Source: Ilex aquifolium
Taxonomy: Eukaryota; Streptophyta; Magnoliopsida; Aquifoliales; Aquifoliaceae
Direction: 5' to 3'
DNA length: 64,000 nucleotides
Assembly: GCA_951799425.1 (NCBI GenBank)
Contig: OX637409.1
Location: 23,838,501 to 23,902,500, forward strand
A program made the position numbers and the translations under genes. Below, piece after piece: positions 1 through 12,278 of the stretch (the first letter of the stretch is position 1; each line of letters starts with the position of its first letter). Below the pieces are notes generated by a model. The model did not search any database. It saw only the letters and a program-made list of their open reading frames with translations, and was not told where the DNA came from.

Positions 1-245
1 AGTAAAAAAATATAAATTTTAATCGGAGCTAACAGCTCAAGTAAAGCTCAAATATGCTTGATTTTTAATACGTAAAAACAAAAATTTAATAGACTCGAAT
101 TTTAATACGTAAAAAAAAAAAAAAATTTAATCAGTTCAATCGAATTTTAATCGTCTCAAATTTTAATATACAAAAAAACGAATTTTAATTAACTCAAATT
201 TTAATATGTAAAAATAAATTTTAATCCGCTCGAATTTTATGTATA
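1..245. repeat. AT-rich degenerate minisatellite
   Basis: A short motif of the form CTCGAATTTTAATACGTAAA recurs about six times with drifting spacing and A-runs between copies. It continues off the left edge of the window. No coding potential is visible. It is probably part of a degraded tandem array or transposon terminus. Confidence 0.6.
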
Positions 246-795
246 AAGATTGTTTGGGGTTTATGTATGGGCAATTTTAATATTTAGATAAAAAAAAATT
301 TGTTAGAAGCAGTAGTTTAACAACAAAAGGTGTCGATAATGTTTAAATATAAATTAGAAAAGGTGTCAATAATATTTTGAATACTAGAGGGAGTATTTTT
401 CAAAATATAGTAAACTATAACGAATATGGCTGATTTTTTTTTTTTTTCCCCCTCTCAATCCTCTTTAATAATAGCACAAATCACGTGGAAATGAATGGAT
501 AGTTTGATGAAGGTAGAAAGCATTTAAATGCAAGAGAATGGATGAAATAATTGCCTATTTTCAAAGAACTAGGCCTATCATGGGATGCATGAGAATTTTC
601 TTGTGATCTTATTCTTTCGTATTTTCTCTCCCAATTCTTTTTAGGGTTTATTACACGTTTTCGCTCTACATTTTACCTAGTTTCCACTCTAATTCTCAAT
701 TTTTTTTAATTAAATTCATCCTTTATTTTTTTACAAAAGATAGTCAAAGTTTTCACGTGTCATTTTTCCATAGTTAGGGAAGCCTGCTTACCTGG
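246..795. other. AT-rich intergenic stretch, nothing recognised
   Basis: Low-complexity AT-rich sequence with a T-run near 434-447. I see no supported gene, RNA or element with defined ends here. Confidence 0.5.
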
Positions 796-799
796 TTCA

Positions 800-1093
800 A
801 ACCAATGATACTTTTCCCCTGATCGTGAAACGCTTGGTGCACCTGCAATCCGGGCATACCTGGTGCAAACTTTAAAATTGTCCAACAGATTAATAGAAAA
901 CGATAATGCAGAATTGATAGTCCCGAGTTCTAAGGATTTAGTAAAAATGGAAGCTTTGGTACAAGATGTCAGAGTTTCTGCAAGAAATTTCCATACCCAA
1001 TTTAGCTTCAAACCAAGGAGTTGTGACAAAGTAGCACACTATGTGGCCTCTAAAGTCATTGCAGGTTCACTTCCAGACTTACCAGTGGACTAA
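800..1093 (+). pseudogene. LINE (L1-type) RNase H domain remnant
   Basis: An open frame ending at 1093 reads like the C-terminal half of the RNase H-like domain (RVT_3 type) of plant non-LTR retrotransposons. It has an E-N-D-N-A-E-L segment, then an F-x-F-K-P-R-S-C-D-K-V-A-H-Y-V-A-S-K motif that matches the usual 'R-x-x-N-x-V-A-H-x-L-A' ending. The upstream reverse transcriptase and endonuclease are absent, so this is a dead 5'-truncated fragment. It lies downstream of, and is unrelated to, the homoserine dehydrogenase gene on the opposite strand. Family assignment rests on motif recognition only. Confidence 0.55.
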
Positions 1094-1719
1094 TCTCATG
1101 CCAACCTATTGATTTGCTTTTGTCATCGGATTGTAATTCTGTTTTCATCTAGTTTCAAGAAAGCTAATACACTCATACAAAATAAAAATATGTCAAATTG
1201 AACTGCTAGACATGTCTACCCAAGCTGCATGTGTACATGTACATGTATTCAACCTGGGTACTTTCCATATATTGAAGAGTCCTGGGTACAAAATTCTTGG
1301 GGTAAGAAAATCATACAGTGCCCGAGTTTGTTTAATCATTCTATCTCGTCAATCATATTTATGCTGGTGGATCTGCCAAATTTACAGTCAACTCATCTCC
1401 ACAGTAACCCCATACAGCATCAAGCTCGTTGGAGAACACATCTATTTAGAAGTTTCAGTACAGTTTGGAGCAAGCCAGCCAGAGCTTCGGACTGAATAGC
1501 TTAATATAAAACTTTTAAGGTATCTTCATGAATTTCAAATATTTCCAAAAAAAATTCATCATCTTTCATATAAGCAACTTGAAAAATATCATCACGCATT
1601 TCTCAGTACAATAACCCATAAACTTTCCAAATCTAGTAACTCTTTGTTGCCATGATAGCTGACATACCTAGGAACGTCAGTGTCTTGAGTTTTTATGGAC
1701 CAAAGGCACAAAGCTTCTG
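1094..1719. other. 3' flank of the homoserine dehydrogenase gene
   Basis: About 0.6 kb between the LINE remnant and the minus-strand stop codon at 1720. It should hold the 3' UTR and polyadenylation signals of the gene transcribed leftward. Two short overlapping plus-strand frames here show no recognisable domain and are not called. Confidence 0.5.
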
Positions 1720-4700
1720 TCAGGGAAAGAGATCCTGAGTATCAAGGATATCCGCAAGGACGCCTGCTGCTGTAGTATCATTGCCTGCTCCCGCACCTTG
1801 AATAACCAATGGTTGATCATTATAACACCGGCTGTATATCTCCAACTGCATTAGATGGAACACAAATGCTAAAATCGTAAATCTTCATCTAAGGTGTAGT
1901 AGATGCATATTTCCCAAAAATGCTTTAAAGCATACGAGAAATTTAAGTAAAATAATGTTCAAACAATATTTATAAACGCGACAGGCTTTCATCAAAATAG
2001 TAACAAATTTGGCAAGAAACTATGTTGTCCTCGCTATATTTGAATTTTTGTTGAGCAGTAATGCGTCAAGCCAAAAAAAAATTGGACAGATGCATTTCAA
2101 TGAATGGAGATAACGCATGAAAACAGATTTTTGGTCTCGCACACACGTGATTTCAGAGCAGTAGGTTCCTGTTTCAACTATAATCTGTTCATGAAATGAG
2201 GCACAGTTTGAGCAATCTAGTGGGGCATAAAAGATTTGAGATATTCATCCAACTAGTAGAGTAAAACCCAAGTAATGCATGTCATTGCATTAGACTTCAG
2301 AAGTATGAAGCACAATTTTACATAGAAAGTTATGGATGTGAAAGAGGAATTAAACATACTTTCTGGCATTGTTCTAAGTATCAGCTCAGTTGTTTAAGAC
2401 AAGTCTCACTTGCATTTCTCTCTTCTGTCACTCACAATTTTCTTTTGCTTTAGCTAAACTCTAGTTCTCTCCTACAAACTTTAATCTCTATTGTTGTTTT
2501 ATAGTAAGGATTCTAACAAAATACTTGATTTGGATATTGGCTTTCAGGTGAAGGTGTCCTTCAGTAAGTAACTCATCTAAATCATCTAAGAATTGTTAAG
2601 GTCAAGTATGAAGAGTCAGTTAAGTTTCGTGGCTTATTTCTGTTGATGCCCTTTAAGTAAGTTTAAGCACAGTTTGCATGAGTTTATGCATGGTTGTTAG
2701 ATATTTAAGCAGGTGTAAACAATAGCTAGTCAACCACGGAGGGTTTTTGGTCAACAAGGGGTCTGGTCAACCATTAGGGAGGCTTAATCCTCCAGCCACT
2801 GAGACTAGTCGAGTAGGGTCGTCCAGACTTGCTCAAGACTCTGAAAAACAATGTTTTCTCACATCAAACTATCACTAACTTGCTGTGCTGCCTCTTTCAT
2901 ATATTATTTAGGCAGGACGATTAAGTGGTCTTAAGCTTAAGTAGGGGAGTATAGTAGCAAGGTTCTCATGTTTGTCATAAATCGTTTTGTCTTGCCAGTG
3001 CACAGATTCATAAGAACTGAAAGGTGGTTTTGATGATTGGCGTATTTCTATTGAGTTCAAGTGAAACTCTGTCAGATCTCTAGTCACATCCACTCCAAAG
3101 AAGGGTGGGTGTGCCAGTTGCACTCAATCAACTGACTGTTAATAGGGGGAATTGACCGAATCTCACCCTCCAAATAACAAAATAAGAAATGGCATCCTTT
3201 TCAATTTAATTATGGATATAACAGACACAGAGAAGAACAGCAATGAAGAGAGAACAATCAACTAGAAAAGCTTCATAACAACCAACCCAGGGATTCCATA
3301 ACAATGGAGAAAAATGGGGATAAAAAAGGATCCCTTTGCTCCATGACCCTAAATCCCTTGATAAATCTCTTGGGTCTTGATGCTTTGGTTTATAATTGGA
3401 TCTTGAGCAGGATGAAAGCTGCCACTTTAGTTCAATGCTGATTTTCTATTTTTCTATTGTCTCCTGAGATGATAGAGGACAAATTCCCAGTTCACCAAAT
3501 CTGAACTTCACATCATATCAACTGTCAGCTACAAGAACAGATACAAAACATTCTCAGAATCAAATACCAAAAAAACAGAGAAATCTTCAAAAGAGTCGCT
3601 GGATAACATTTCCAGCTATCGTGTATGCATTCTCAGCAATCTCATTGATCCATAGCTTTATATGCTGGCAGCTTTGGATTTTTAAAGAGTTAAGGTGAGA
3701 GACATTCAATCCTGGCTTGTCTTCAACATTACCTCATCCAATGAGCTCATCAATCACTGCCGGAATCCTGACTTTATGGTACTCCCACACTTGCTAGTGT
3801 GATGGTGAATTGGTCAGGCCATGGTTACATGTCCTAACCAAAATGTAAGTGCCTCTCACTGAGCCACTTCCTACAATTTCCTTCTGAAGCACACGAGCAA
3901 TGTGCACACCGTAGGTCGGAGAAAAATTATTGGTTTTGAATGCTAGTATTGCCACAAAATTAAGCTACCACCTGACCTCCAACAATCCCCCTCATATAGG
4001 CATTTTTTCTTTTTCTTTGGGAGTTGAAGGGGGAATTGAAGGAAATCCAACTAGACATGGTATAAAAACAGCTATTGCTACACCTCTTGAAACTTTGAGT
4101 TACACACTTCAGTTATGCTTGTCAACTCAAACTCAATTCAACATAGTGTTGTTCAACTATTTGAGATCAACTGCATGAATCCTCTTTTCCCAACTATTCA
4201 GCTTCATAAATCTTGGTTCTCTATTGTCCTCTATCAAGACCTATATTTCACCTCAAACCACACAATCTATCAATTGGACCAAAACTATTAGCTTAGCTAG
4301 CATACTGGGGGATTTTAGTCACTTAGTCAATTCATACCACTCTCCTTCAAAGTTAATCCCATTCTTCCTCCACCCTTTACAAAACCATCAATTGGTATCA
4401 CATCACTTTGGTGCAATAATAGGTTTTCTACAAAAAGTCCAAGCCCCATAAGTTGATTCTCTCTCTATTTATCTTCTATTGGTGAATCTTTTACTTTTTC
4501 ACGAGTGTACTATTCTAATTCTACCCTTTCTAGGTTTTCTCGCACTTTCATTTTGATATCCTAATTCTCTTCACAGGCTTATTATTTCTTAATTGTCCAA
4601 CCTACACTCCTCTATTAAATTCACCCTGCTTTAATTTTATAAGCAAACATTGTCGCGAATATCATCTCGAGGGATAATTGACCACAAATATCGACAGTGG

Positions 4701-7700
4701 TCATTCTTTACGATCTCCTAATCTTCCATCTTCATTATCTCATTTGGATTTCTACTTTTAGAAAAGTTGCATTCTATATATTAGATATTCATTCTATTAT
4801 CCTAAATCCTTTAGATTCTGAAATTTCTCTCTGAATCCCTAAATTATTATTAATTCTTATTTTACTTTGGTTAACCAATATCATATCATGGAATCATATC
4901 AATTGAATTTTTATTCTGAACCTATACATTTATTTAGAATGAGAACTCTAAATCTATGATTAATTAATACTCAACTCAACAAGCCCAACATTTTTGGGGT
5001 TGGCTACATGAATCCTGTGCCGTTATTGAGCTCTATCAAGCGCAATGTTTTTAGTTAAACCATAAGTTATCAGATCTTTCTTTATTATTTCATTTAAATT
5101 TAATTTTGGTATTTCTCTATCCCTATGTTTACCTTCATTAACTATCATATCATTCTTTCTCACCGGTGCAGTAGTTGACTGTCTACAAATATGTCTAAAC
5201 CACCTAAGTCAATTATCCCTTAACTTATCTCCTATTTGTGCTACCTCCACTTTTCTTCGGATATATTTGTTCCTAATTCTATCTTTCCTAATCTTACCAC
5301 ACATCCATCTTAACATTCTTATTTTTGTCACACACCTTTTGAACATGTTGTTTCTTAATTGTCCAACACTCATTACGGTAAAGCATAGTGGGTAATCTAT
5401 GATTAATTAATCTATGGCAAAAACAATCACCACTACTGGATGTTCAATCCAACGGTCAGATTTGTGTAACACGAAAACCAAGAATAGGGGTGCAAGAGTT
5501 GTCTATCACTCATTTTAAATTTGCACCTTAAGGCACCAAAAGGATTCCCTTTTCATCAAATTCACCATTCCTTAAGAGCTTTAAGCTACTTTCATCCCAA
5601 AAACTTTGTCCCAAAGTAATAAAAAAAATTCACCAAATTTCAAATTTCGAAAGGATATTTTTTTTTCTGTTTGCCTACAAACAACTCTTGATATTTAATA
5701 GGACAACACAGATCCTTGTGCGCCAACAAAATAAAGCAATAATAGCAACCTGGAAAAAAAATAAGTGATGCAAACATTAACCTATAAGCCACTTGTGGTT
5801 CATAATTTTTGGGAAAGTATGGGAAAAAGATAGATATTTCCTGTCCTAATTGTACCATGTGTATCAACACAATAACCTTGAGAATAAAGATTGGAAGGAA
5901 AGAAAGAAGCAAACAAGAAAAAATAACAAGAATGAAGATATAGTGGAGAAAAAAAAGAGTGAATAACAAAAATGAAAAAATAGTAGAGTAAAGTAGTGTT
6001 TACCACATTGTCACTTCCTCTTAATCTCCCCAAAGGAGAATCTTTCTGAAGCTCTTGAATACCAACTTCACACCTACATAGTAAAAATAGGGCCAAAATC
6101 ATCAAGTAATCAAATGGCTGTTTAGTAGACCATGCACAGAGAAGATCCAATCTGTATCGATTGGATTACTTTCTCTTCTAATAAAAATAATTATAAAGCT
6201 TTAACAAAATCATTGGCCCCGACATATGTCAAAGCAAGCTTGAGGGCGTTCTGTCCAGAAATATCGTTTTACACCTTATACTAACAATAAGGTCACACAA
6301 TCACAGTCAAGCTATAATGTAGCTATAGCTTTACACCAAGCACCTCTGTTCTACACATTTTCATATCAATGTCGTAAAAACCCCATACATTCCCACCCTT
6401 TGACCACAGTCCGTTGATAATCCCAATCTGGCAACCAAAAGTCCAACTCCCACTGACAATTGTACCATAAGCGGGAAGACAATCTCCTCCCCTAATCTTT
6501 TCTTCCTCTTCAATGTTTTGCCCAATATCTTATGATGACAACGTTGATGATGATTCTCCCCCCACCCCCCTCTCACCCCAAAAAAGACAACAAAAAAAAA
6601 AAAAAGGAAGGAAGTAGTTACACTCAGCATCTCGCTCAACGCTGCATAGAATTTCACCATTGGTGTACCATATTGGAACTTCAGTTACACTCTATTTAAT
6701 TTCATTCCTCAGTGATACTCAGTAATATGGAAAGGAAGTATAGTTTCGCAATTTTAAAATCCAAACAAAAAGCTACTAAAATACTTTAGAAACAGTGACT
6801 AAAGGTCAGTTCTAAAACATAAATGAAATACTAACAATAACCAATTGTCCAAAGGTGCTCTAATGTTTAATGGAACTTTTTTGCCAAAGACTTGAGTTAA
6901 TCAAACTTACCTCACTTCAAAACAAACTTTTTAAATCTGCTATCAGAAAAGCTTAATTTTGACAACTTAATATATTTCTCTTACATGTCAGTGTTGAATT
7001 AAAGAGTTGCCAAATGCATTCCATACCCACACACTAACCCAAAAAAAAAGACCTGAAAATCAGTTTTAAAATATGAGCATATCTTTACCATATTTGTGAA
7101 TTAGTTGGTAACAAGCAACAGTCACGATGTCATGCAAATCATTTCAAACTTTTCAAGTCTATGAACAATTTGTTCAAAAATAGAAGTCTATGAACTAGAA
7201 GAATACCTTGAGTCCTCAATAACACAGACATAACGCAGAACATTTCCATTTGAAGAAGCCTTTTCAACCCTCTGTTGGATGTCCTTATCAATCGACGGGA
7301 GGCCATTCAACAAAAAGTCTTCCACAGACATAAAATTAGGTCCCATTTCAACAGGGTACAAGCTTTCAATCTACAAGATCGGTTTAACAATTGGAATCTG
7401 TTAACCTGGTTATCTGATTTAATATCGAGATAATACAAAATAACTGACACATGCACCAACCTTAATGCTGTCCAAGTTAATACGGCGTCCAAGAAGTCGA
7501 GCAAGGATCAGAGCCTGTTTCCAAATATTGAAAACAACTAGTAATATATCCAAAATCAATATTACTTATAAATATTGCTTTGAAAACCACAATCATGTAA
7601 CTTCTAAAATATCTGACAGATCTAGACATCTTTACTTTCAGTGTTAAGTCAATCTATATCCCTGAACAGAAAAAATTCCATCACAAGATTTAGTGAGACC

Positions 7701-10700
7701 ATTTTACAATCAGTCCAATCTATTTGAGTTAGTTTTGAGTGTTGCGGACTGTACGCCAAACATTTATCATCATTAAACAAGAGTAAAACCTTAAAAATCA
7801 GGTAGACAATAACCCATAAAGTTTCCGAGACTAATTAAAATTTTACACCGGTTAGACAGGACCAAGTTATGAGACCTTATTTGCTGGGTCTACCACTAAA
7901 CCCCTAATCATGGTATCCCTTGATAGGCCAGAATAACAACAAAGTGAATAATTGTTCTCATTCCTGCACACTTGTAACCATATGAATTCTTCCAAATTTC
8001 ATACAATTCTCAGCATACCATCATCAAAATAAGAAAATGTTCTAATAAATGATCAACGCCATAAATGAAAAGTCAGCATTAAAATAATTCTTCTGCAGAA
8101 ATGAATATACAAAATCTTATGACACAGAAAAAATGGCTGCGCTGAAGAAATTTCAGAATAATCAGAGATAAACCATGTCTGAACCTTTCTTGCCACATCC
8201 ATCCCACTGAGATCATCCCGAGGATCTGATATGAAATAAAAACTTTCAAGTAAGTCTCCATAATCTCATTAATGTTTACAAAATAAAAAAGTCAAACATA
8301 TCAACCCAGTGGCCCAAGTCATGATTTGATGCTCTTAAACTCAAGGCAAGTCCAAATGCTTGTACGCCAACAAGCAAGAATAGAGGACAAATAATAACCG
8401 AACCCTATAATAGTGTGAATCATCCTAACATACGATTTCGCTAGCCAAGTATGTTTATCTGATCATGCATGTGATGTATTGACCCAGTGTTGTTATGACT
8501 TATCTAACCTGGTTCAGTGTAGCCAAGGCTTTTAGCAGATTTAACAACTTGGCTGAACGGCTTTCCATCTTCTACCTCACTCATTACGTACCCCAATGTA
8601 CCTATTGGAGATAAGTATGTTAGACATAGCTACTCAACAAATTGCAACTAAGAGTTACTGTTGTGAATGCAAGCAAGCATAAGGCAGAAATGAACAGATT
8701 TTGCAACATAAAATTACAAAAAATAAGTGTGTAAAATGTAGTACCACTCAAACTCCCAATAATACGGTGGATCGGATCTCCACAGGAAAGCATACGATTT
8801 AAGGATGCTATGACAGGAAGGCCAGCACCAACCTATAAAAGAAAATTTTACAAACATATGTCAGAAAGACCTATATACTAAATAAGCAAAACACAGAACA
8901 AGCTGTTCCAGAAAACCAGTATGCAATTTGAATAGGTGCAGTACATTTATCTGATGAAAATCAACTTTTATTACGTAAAACTCACAGAAACATTAACATT
9001 TCTTAAGTAATGGTGAAAAGCAGGATCTAGAATTGACAGTCTGTTCCGGATGAAAGATATTTGAGTACCCATCAAAACCACTTTTAGTGAAGGCACAACT
9101 TGAGATTGCTGACTTACCCAAAAAAACTTGAGATTGCTGAAAACACAACAGAAGTGGAAAGCCAATGAAAATTCAACTATTAATCTAGGAAAATGTATTC
9201 TTAACAGGTCAATTGCTACTAGTTTTTAACCCAACTCCACATCAATGGTACAGCTATTAGAATGAACAAATAAATCCTAATATCACTCAAGAAGTTTTAT
9301 CACTTTTCAAATAAGAGAACAATTGAATTCTTCCGTTCAGCTCTCAGATAGAATTTCAGATTTGATACCCAAGTCGCAACACCCATTGGCTATCAGTGTA
9401 AAGCACTCCTATCAACATCAAGAAAAAACAAACATACAGTGGACTCATGCCGAATACGCCGTGGTTGTGAGACCAACTTGTCATAATCTTCCTGCAAACC
9501 AAAAAAATTAAGTTAGTTGAATATAAGTTCTAGTGTCCTCTGGTACTTGAATGGCAAATGAAGACATGGAAAAGACAGAATTTTGACAAAAACTCTCAGT
9601 AGTCTGCAACATAAACATATAGTTTTGGAAGGAGGGCAATAACAACTTTGCTTCCCACATCACAGCTAGAAGCTTAGATTTGCAGCTACCAATGGAAGTA
9701 GATAAGGAACTTGTAAAAGAACTAGTTACCATTGAGGAGGTCAGAGGCTTCTTATTAGCTAGCACTACACAACAACCCATATCTACTACCCGATTTAGCA
9801 CTCCAATGGTCTCAGAACTAGCAGAGCAATCAACAAATGCCAAACCTGTTGCAGTCCATATAAAACAGAGTCATAGTGGGAAAACCCAATGCTATGTAAT
9901 ACTGTGCATACAAGGTTGATAAGGTTAGAAGACAGCGATGTAAAAGAAACATTGGAGCTCAGAAGAACAGCAAACCTGTTGATCTAACCAGAAGAGCAGC
10001 AATATCAGCAAGCTTTCTCATAGATTCTGGATTCGAGAATATTTGGCATTCGCCTTTACAAGGAACCAAAAAAGGACAATCCAGAAAGAAATATTAGCAT
10101 GTTGAATAACTATTGACAGTTCAGCAAGTCCTTTTTAGGTGTACATTTTCTTCTTTTCTCTTTTCTTTTTGTTTTATTCCAAAAGATAATACGGTAACTG
10201 ATAGAACGACAGTTTATTGCAGCTCTGCCAAAGAATCCGACATTGGAGGAGACAACAAGTAATTCATTGGAAAAGGCCCATCTAAGATGACCAAAAAATT
10301 GCACAAGATAGTGTATCATTGCCATCACTATAACAAGACATAGGGGAATTACCAACATTGCTAAGTGTCAGCAGAGAAGAGCCATTCGACTTGACCCGGC
10401 AAACTTCCATCAAAAAGGTATCATCTAACTCCATAGTGAACACATCCAAGGCAACAAGCAACGATTTACTGTCACATACTCCTACAACTCGCAGGCGCAC
10501 TCCCTGTTGCATAATAAATCTACTCACATAACTTCATGTTTTTGATGAATTCATACAAAACCCACCCCGAAAGCCACTAGTAAAACCAAATATAAAATGC
10601 AAGTCTGAGTTTCATTTTCAACACACAGAGACAAATATATACCATTCACAACTACATTTTCATTGAGAATGTTTCTGTATTTTTCCAACTTCTAGCAAAC

Positions 10701-11135
10701 CCACAAATCTATTCATGAACGCTATGGAGCATGAAAGGAGAAATTGCCCAACAGCCATGCTTTGAATAATTTTCCCACATCTACCATTATCTGGATCATA
10801 TCATATGAACTACATATCTTGGAGCTCTATACAATAAACCAAAGGACCACCACCCGTTGAATGACAGGTCAAAATAGAAAGGCCAGGCCATCAAATTCTC
10901 CAATTTCCCAATCTATTTGATAATTACCCACTTCGTGCATCACACAATAGCACTCATAACCCTTTCATACAATGCTTACATTTTCCTATGAATACTGGTA
11001 TTGATGAAATGATTAAAGACAATTCAAAATGGGTATGACCTGCTTGGCGTGTAGCGATCTACAGGAAACAATGTGCTGAAGAAGTTGACGTCCGACCCCT
11101 CCACAACCCATAAGAAGTAGAGGTATACTCTTCAT
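1720..11135 (-). CDS. Monofunctional homoserine dehydrogenase family protein
   Basis: Predicted NAD(P)-dependent reduction of aspartate semialdehyde to homoserine (threonine/methionine/isoleucine branch). Twelve coding exons: 11135-11040, 10503-10353, 10053-9976, 9845-9730, 9491-9438, 8832-8745, 8601-8509, 8225-8185, 7514-7461, 7370-7207, 6073-6004, 1845-1720. They join to 1131 nt (376 aa) with every phase closing and GT-AG introns throughout. The N-terminus has the dinucleotide-binding loop M-G-C-G-G-V-G. The centre has the substrate-domain motifs A-N-K-K-P-L-T and E-S-T-V-G-A-G-L-P. The signature [14 protein letters not shown] supplies the catalytic Asp and Lys. The C-terminus is the conserved [14 protein letters not shown] block. 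There is no aspartate kinase or ACT domain, unlike the bifunctional plant AK-HSDH enzymes, and no clear transit peptide. Length matches the short Arabidopsis homologue family. ATG chosen as the first Met before the Rossmann strand. Confidence 0.93.
1846..6003 (-). other. Last intron (4.2 kb) of homoserine dehydrogenase gene
   Basis: This intron is far longer than its neighbours. The splice sites are clear: donor after G-S-D-N-V at 6004 and acceptor TGCAG before 1845. It contains an RTE LINE fragment at 4960-5395. The stretch 2360-3660 looks like old repeat sequence, but I could not assign it to a family. Confidence 0.8.
4960..5395 (-). mobile_element. RTE-clade LINE 3' fragment
   Basis: Translated leftward, 5395 to about 5000 gives the conserved C-terminal tail of plant RTE reverse transcriptases. 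There is a Q-L-R-N-N-M-F block, then [17 protein letters not shown], an L-R-W-F-x-H-I block, and a tail with K-K-D-L-I and ending R-H-R-I-H-V-A-N-P. Stop codons interrupt the frame and the rest of the element is missing, so it is a 5'-truncated relic. The typical downstream sequence with 'TTTTTGGGGTTGGCTACATG' in reverse orientation is present near 4990-5012. It sits wholly inside the last intron of the homoserine dehydrogenase gene. Confidence 0.8.
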
Positions 11136-11281
11136 CGTTGGCTTCACGTCTCTTCAGCCTCTCTCTTGCCTGCTTTTTCTACTGCAACTGTTTCTTTTTT
11201 ACTTCTGTTTTTAGGGTTTTCGGAGCTTTGAGGGTTTTGGACAGGTTCAAATTATTTCACAGGTCGGGAGCTTTAAAATTT

Positions 11282-12269
11282 GAGTAAATTATACATATAA
11301 TCCTCAAACTTTTACCCTTTGTCAATTAAATCTCTAAACTTTTTTTTGTGTCAAATGAACCCTTATATCTGCCTTCGTTAGAACTAGAGGTGTAACTTAG
11401 GTGGGTCAACCCGAATTCAACCAGAGCCCAACCCGAAAAAAATAGGACTTGGGTTAGAATTTTTAATACTTGGATTAGGCCTAGACAAAAAAACTCCAAC
11501 CCGAATTGAATTTGGGCAAGCCTTGGGTTGTCGGGTTCAACCCGAATATTAAAATCGGGTTGAACCCGAATATACATAAATATATAAATATATTTAACTA
11601 AGGTTAGTATTTATCTTCATTTTTTAGAGTCCAAACTTTCACTTCACTTTAAGTCTTCACCCCTGCGCATTCATCACTCTCAGATATCTCTCTCACTCGT
11701 CACTCCTCCTTCTCTCACTCCCTCTCTCTTCATCTGCTTCTCGCCCTTCATCTTAGATCACTTAAAAAAATCATATCTACACTTGAAAAAATCAAATCTA
11801 CGCCTCAAAAATCAACTTGAATTAAGTAATTCAAGCTTAACCCAATTTTTAACCTGAATTCAACCTGAGCCCGCCCGAATTAGACTCGGGCAGTACTCGA
11901 GTTGAGTATCTCGGGTTGAAATAGGGTTAGAGTTGAAGATTATATACTCAGGATTGGGTTAGGGTTGACCTCTCAACCCGCCCGAGTTGCACCCCTAGTT
12001 AGAATGTACCACTCACATGATCATATGACACAAAAATACAGAATGACTCAATTGATACAAAAAAAAAATTCAAGGTCTTAATTGACACAAAGATCATAAT
12101 TTGAAAGTTATATGTATAATTTACTCTAACTCATTTGTGTTATGTGAGTTATACATTTCGCACACTTCACAAAATTAAAGAGTTCAGGGGCTCAATTGAT
12201 ATAAAAAAAAAATTATTTACTTAATTAATACAAAAATCATAATTTGAAGAACACATTTGTAGTTTACTC
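11282..12269. mobile_element. Mutator-like MITE (outer element)
   Basis: The left end GAGTAAATTATACATATAA is repeated in reverse complement on the right as GAGTAAACTACAAATGTG, with further similarity inward. The flanks TTAAAATTT (11273-11281) and TTAAAAATT (12270-12278) differ at one base and fit a 9-bp target duplication, typical of Mutator-like elements. A second copy of the right-end motif at 12125-12135 suggests internal rearrangement. No coding capacity. An hAT MITE is inserted in it. Confidence 0.6.
11385..11997. mobile_element. hAT-type MITE with 8-bp target duplication
   Basis: The element begins TAGAGGTGTAACT and ends with the inverted match of TAGGGGTGCAACT. It is flanked by GTTAGAAC at 11377-11384 and GTTAGAAT at 11998-12005. 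TIRs of the TAGGGGTG type with an 8-bp duplication are characteristic of the hAT superfamily. The interior is rich in repeated 'CAACCCGAATT'-like motifs and carries no transposase, so it is non-autonomous. It is nested inside the Mutator-like MITE that starts at 11282. Confidence 0.8.
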
Positions 12270-12278
12270 TTAAAAATT

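Noticed and set aside
1212..1499. Two overlapping plus-strand frames near the left end
   Set aside because: No domain, mutually exclusive frames, located in the 3' flank of a minus-strand gene.
5640..6660. Several minus-strand frames rich in Phe/Leu/Ile
   Set aside because: They are T-rich intron sequence of the homoserine dehydrogenase gene; only the 70-bp exon 6073-6004 within is real.
9110..9140. Repeated AACTTGAGATTGCTGA word in an intron
   Set aside because: A 30-bp slippage duplication with no functional sign.
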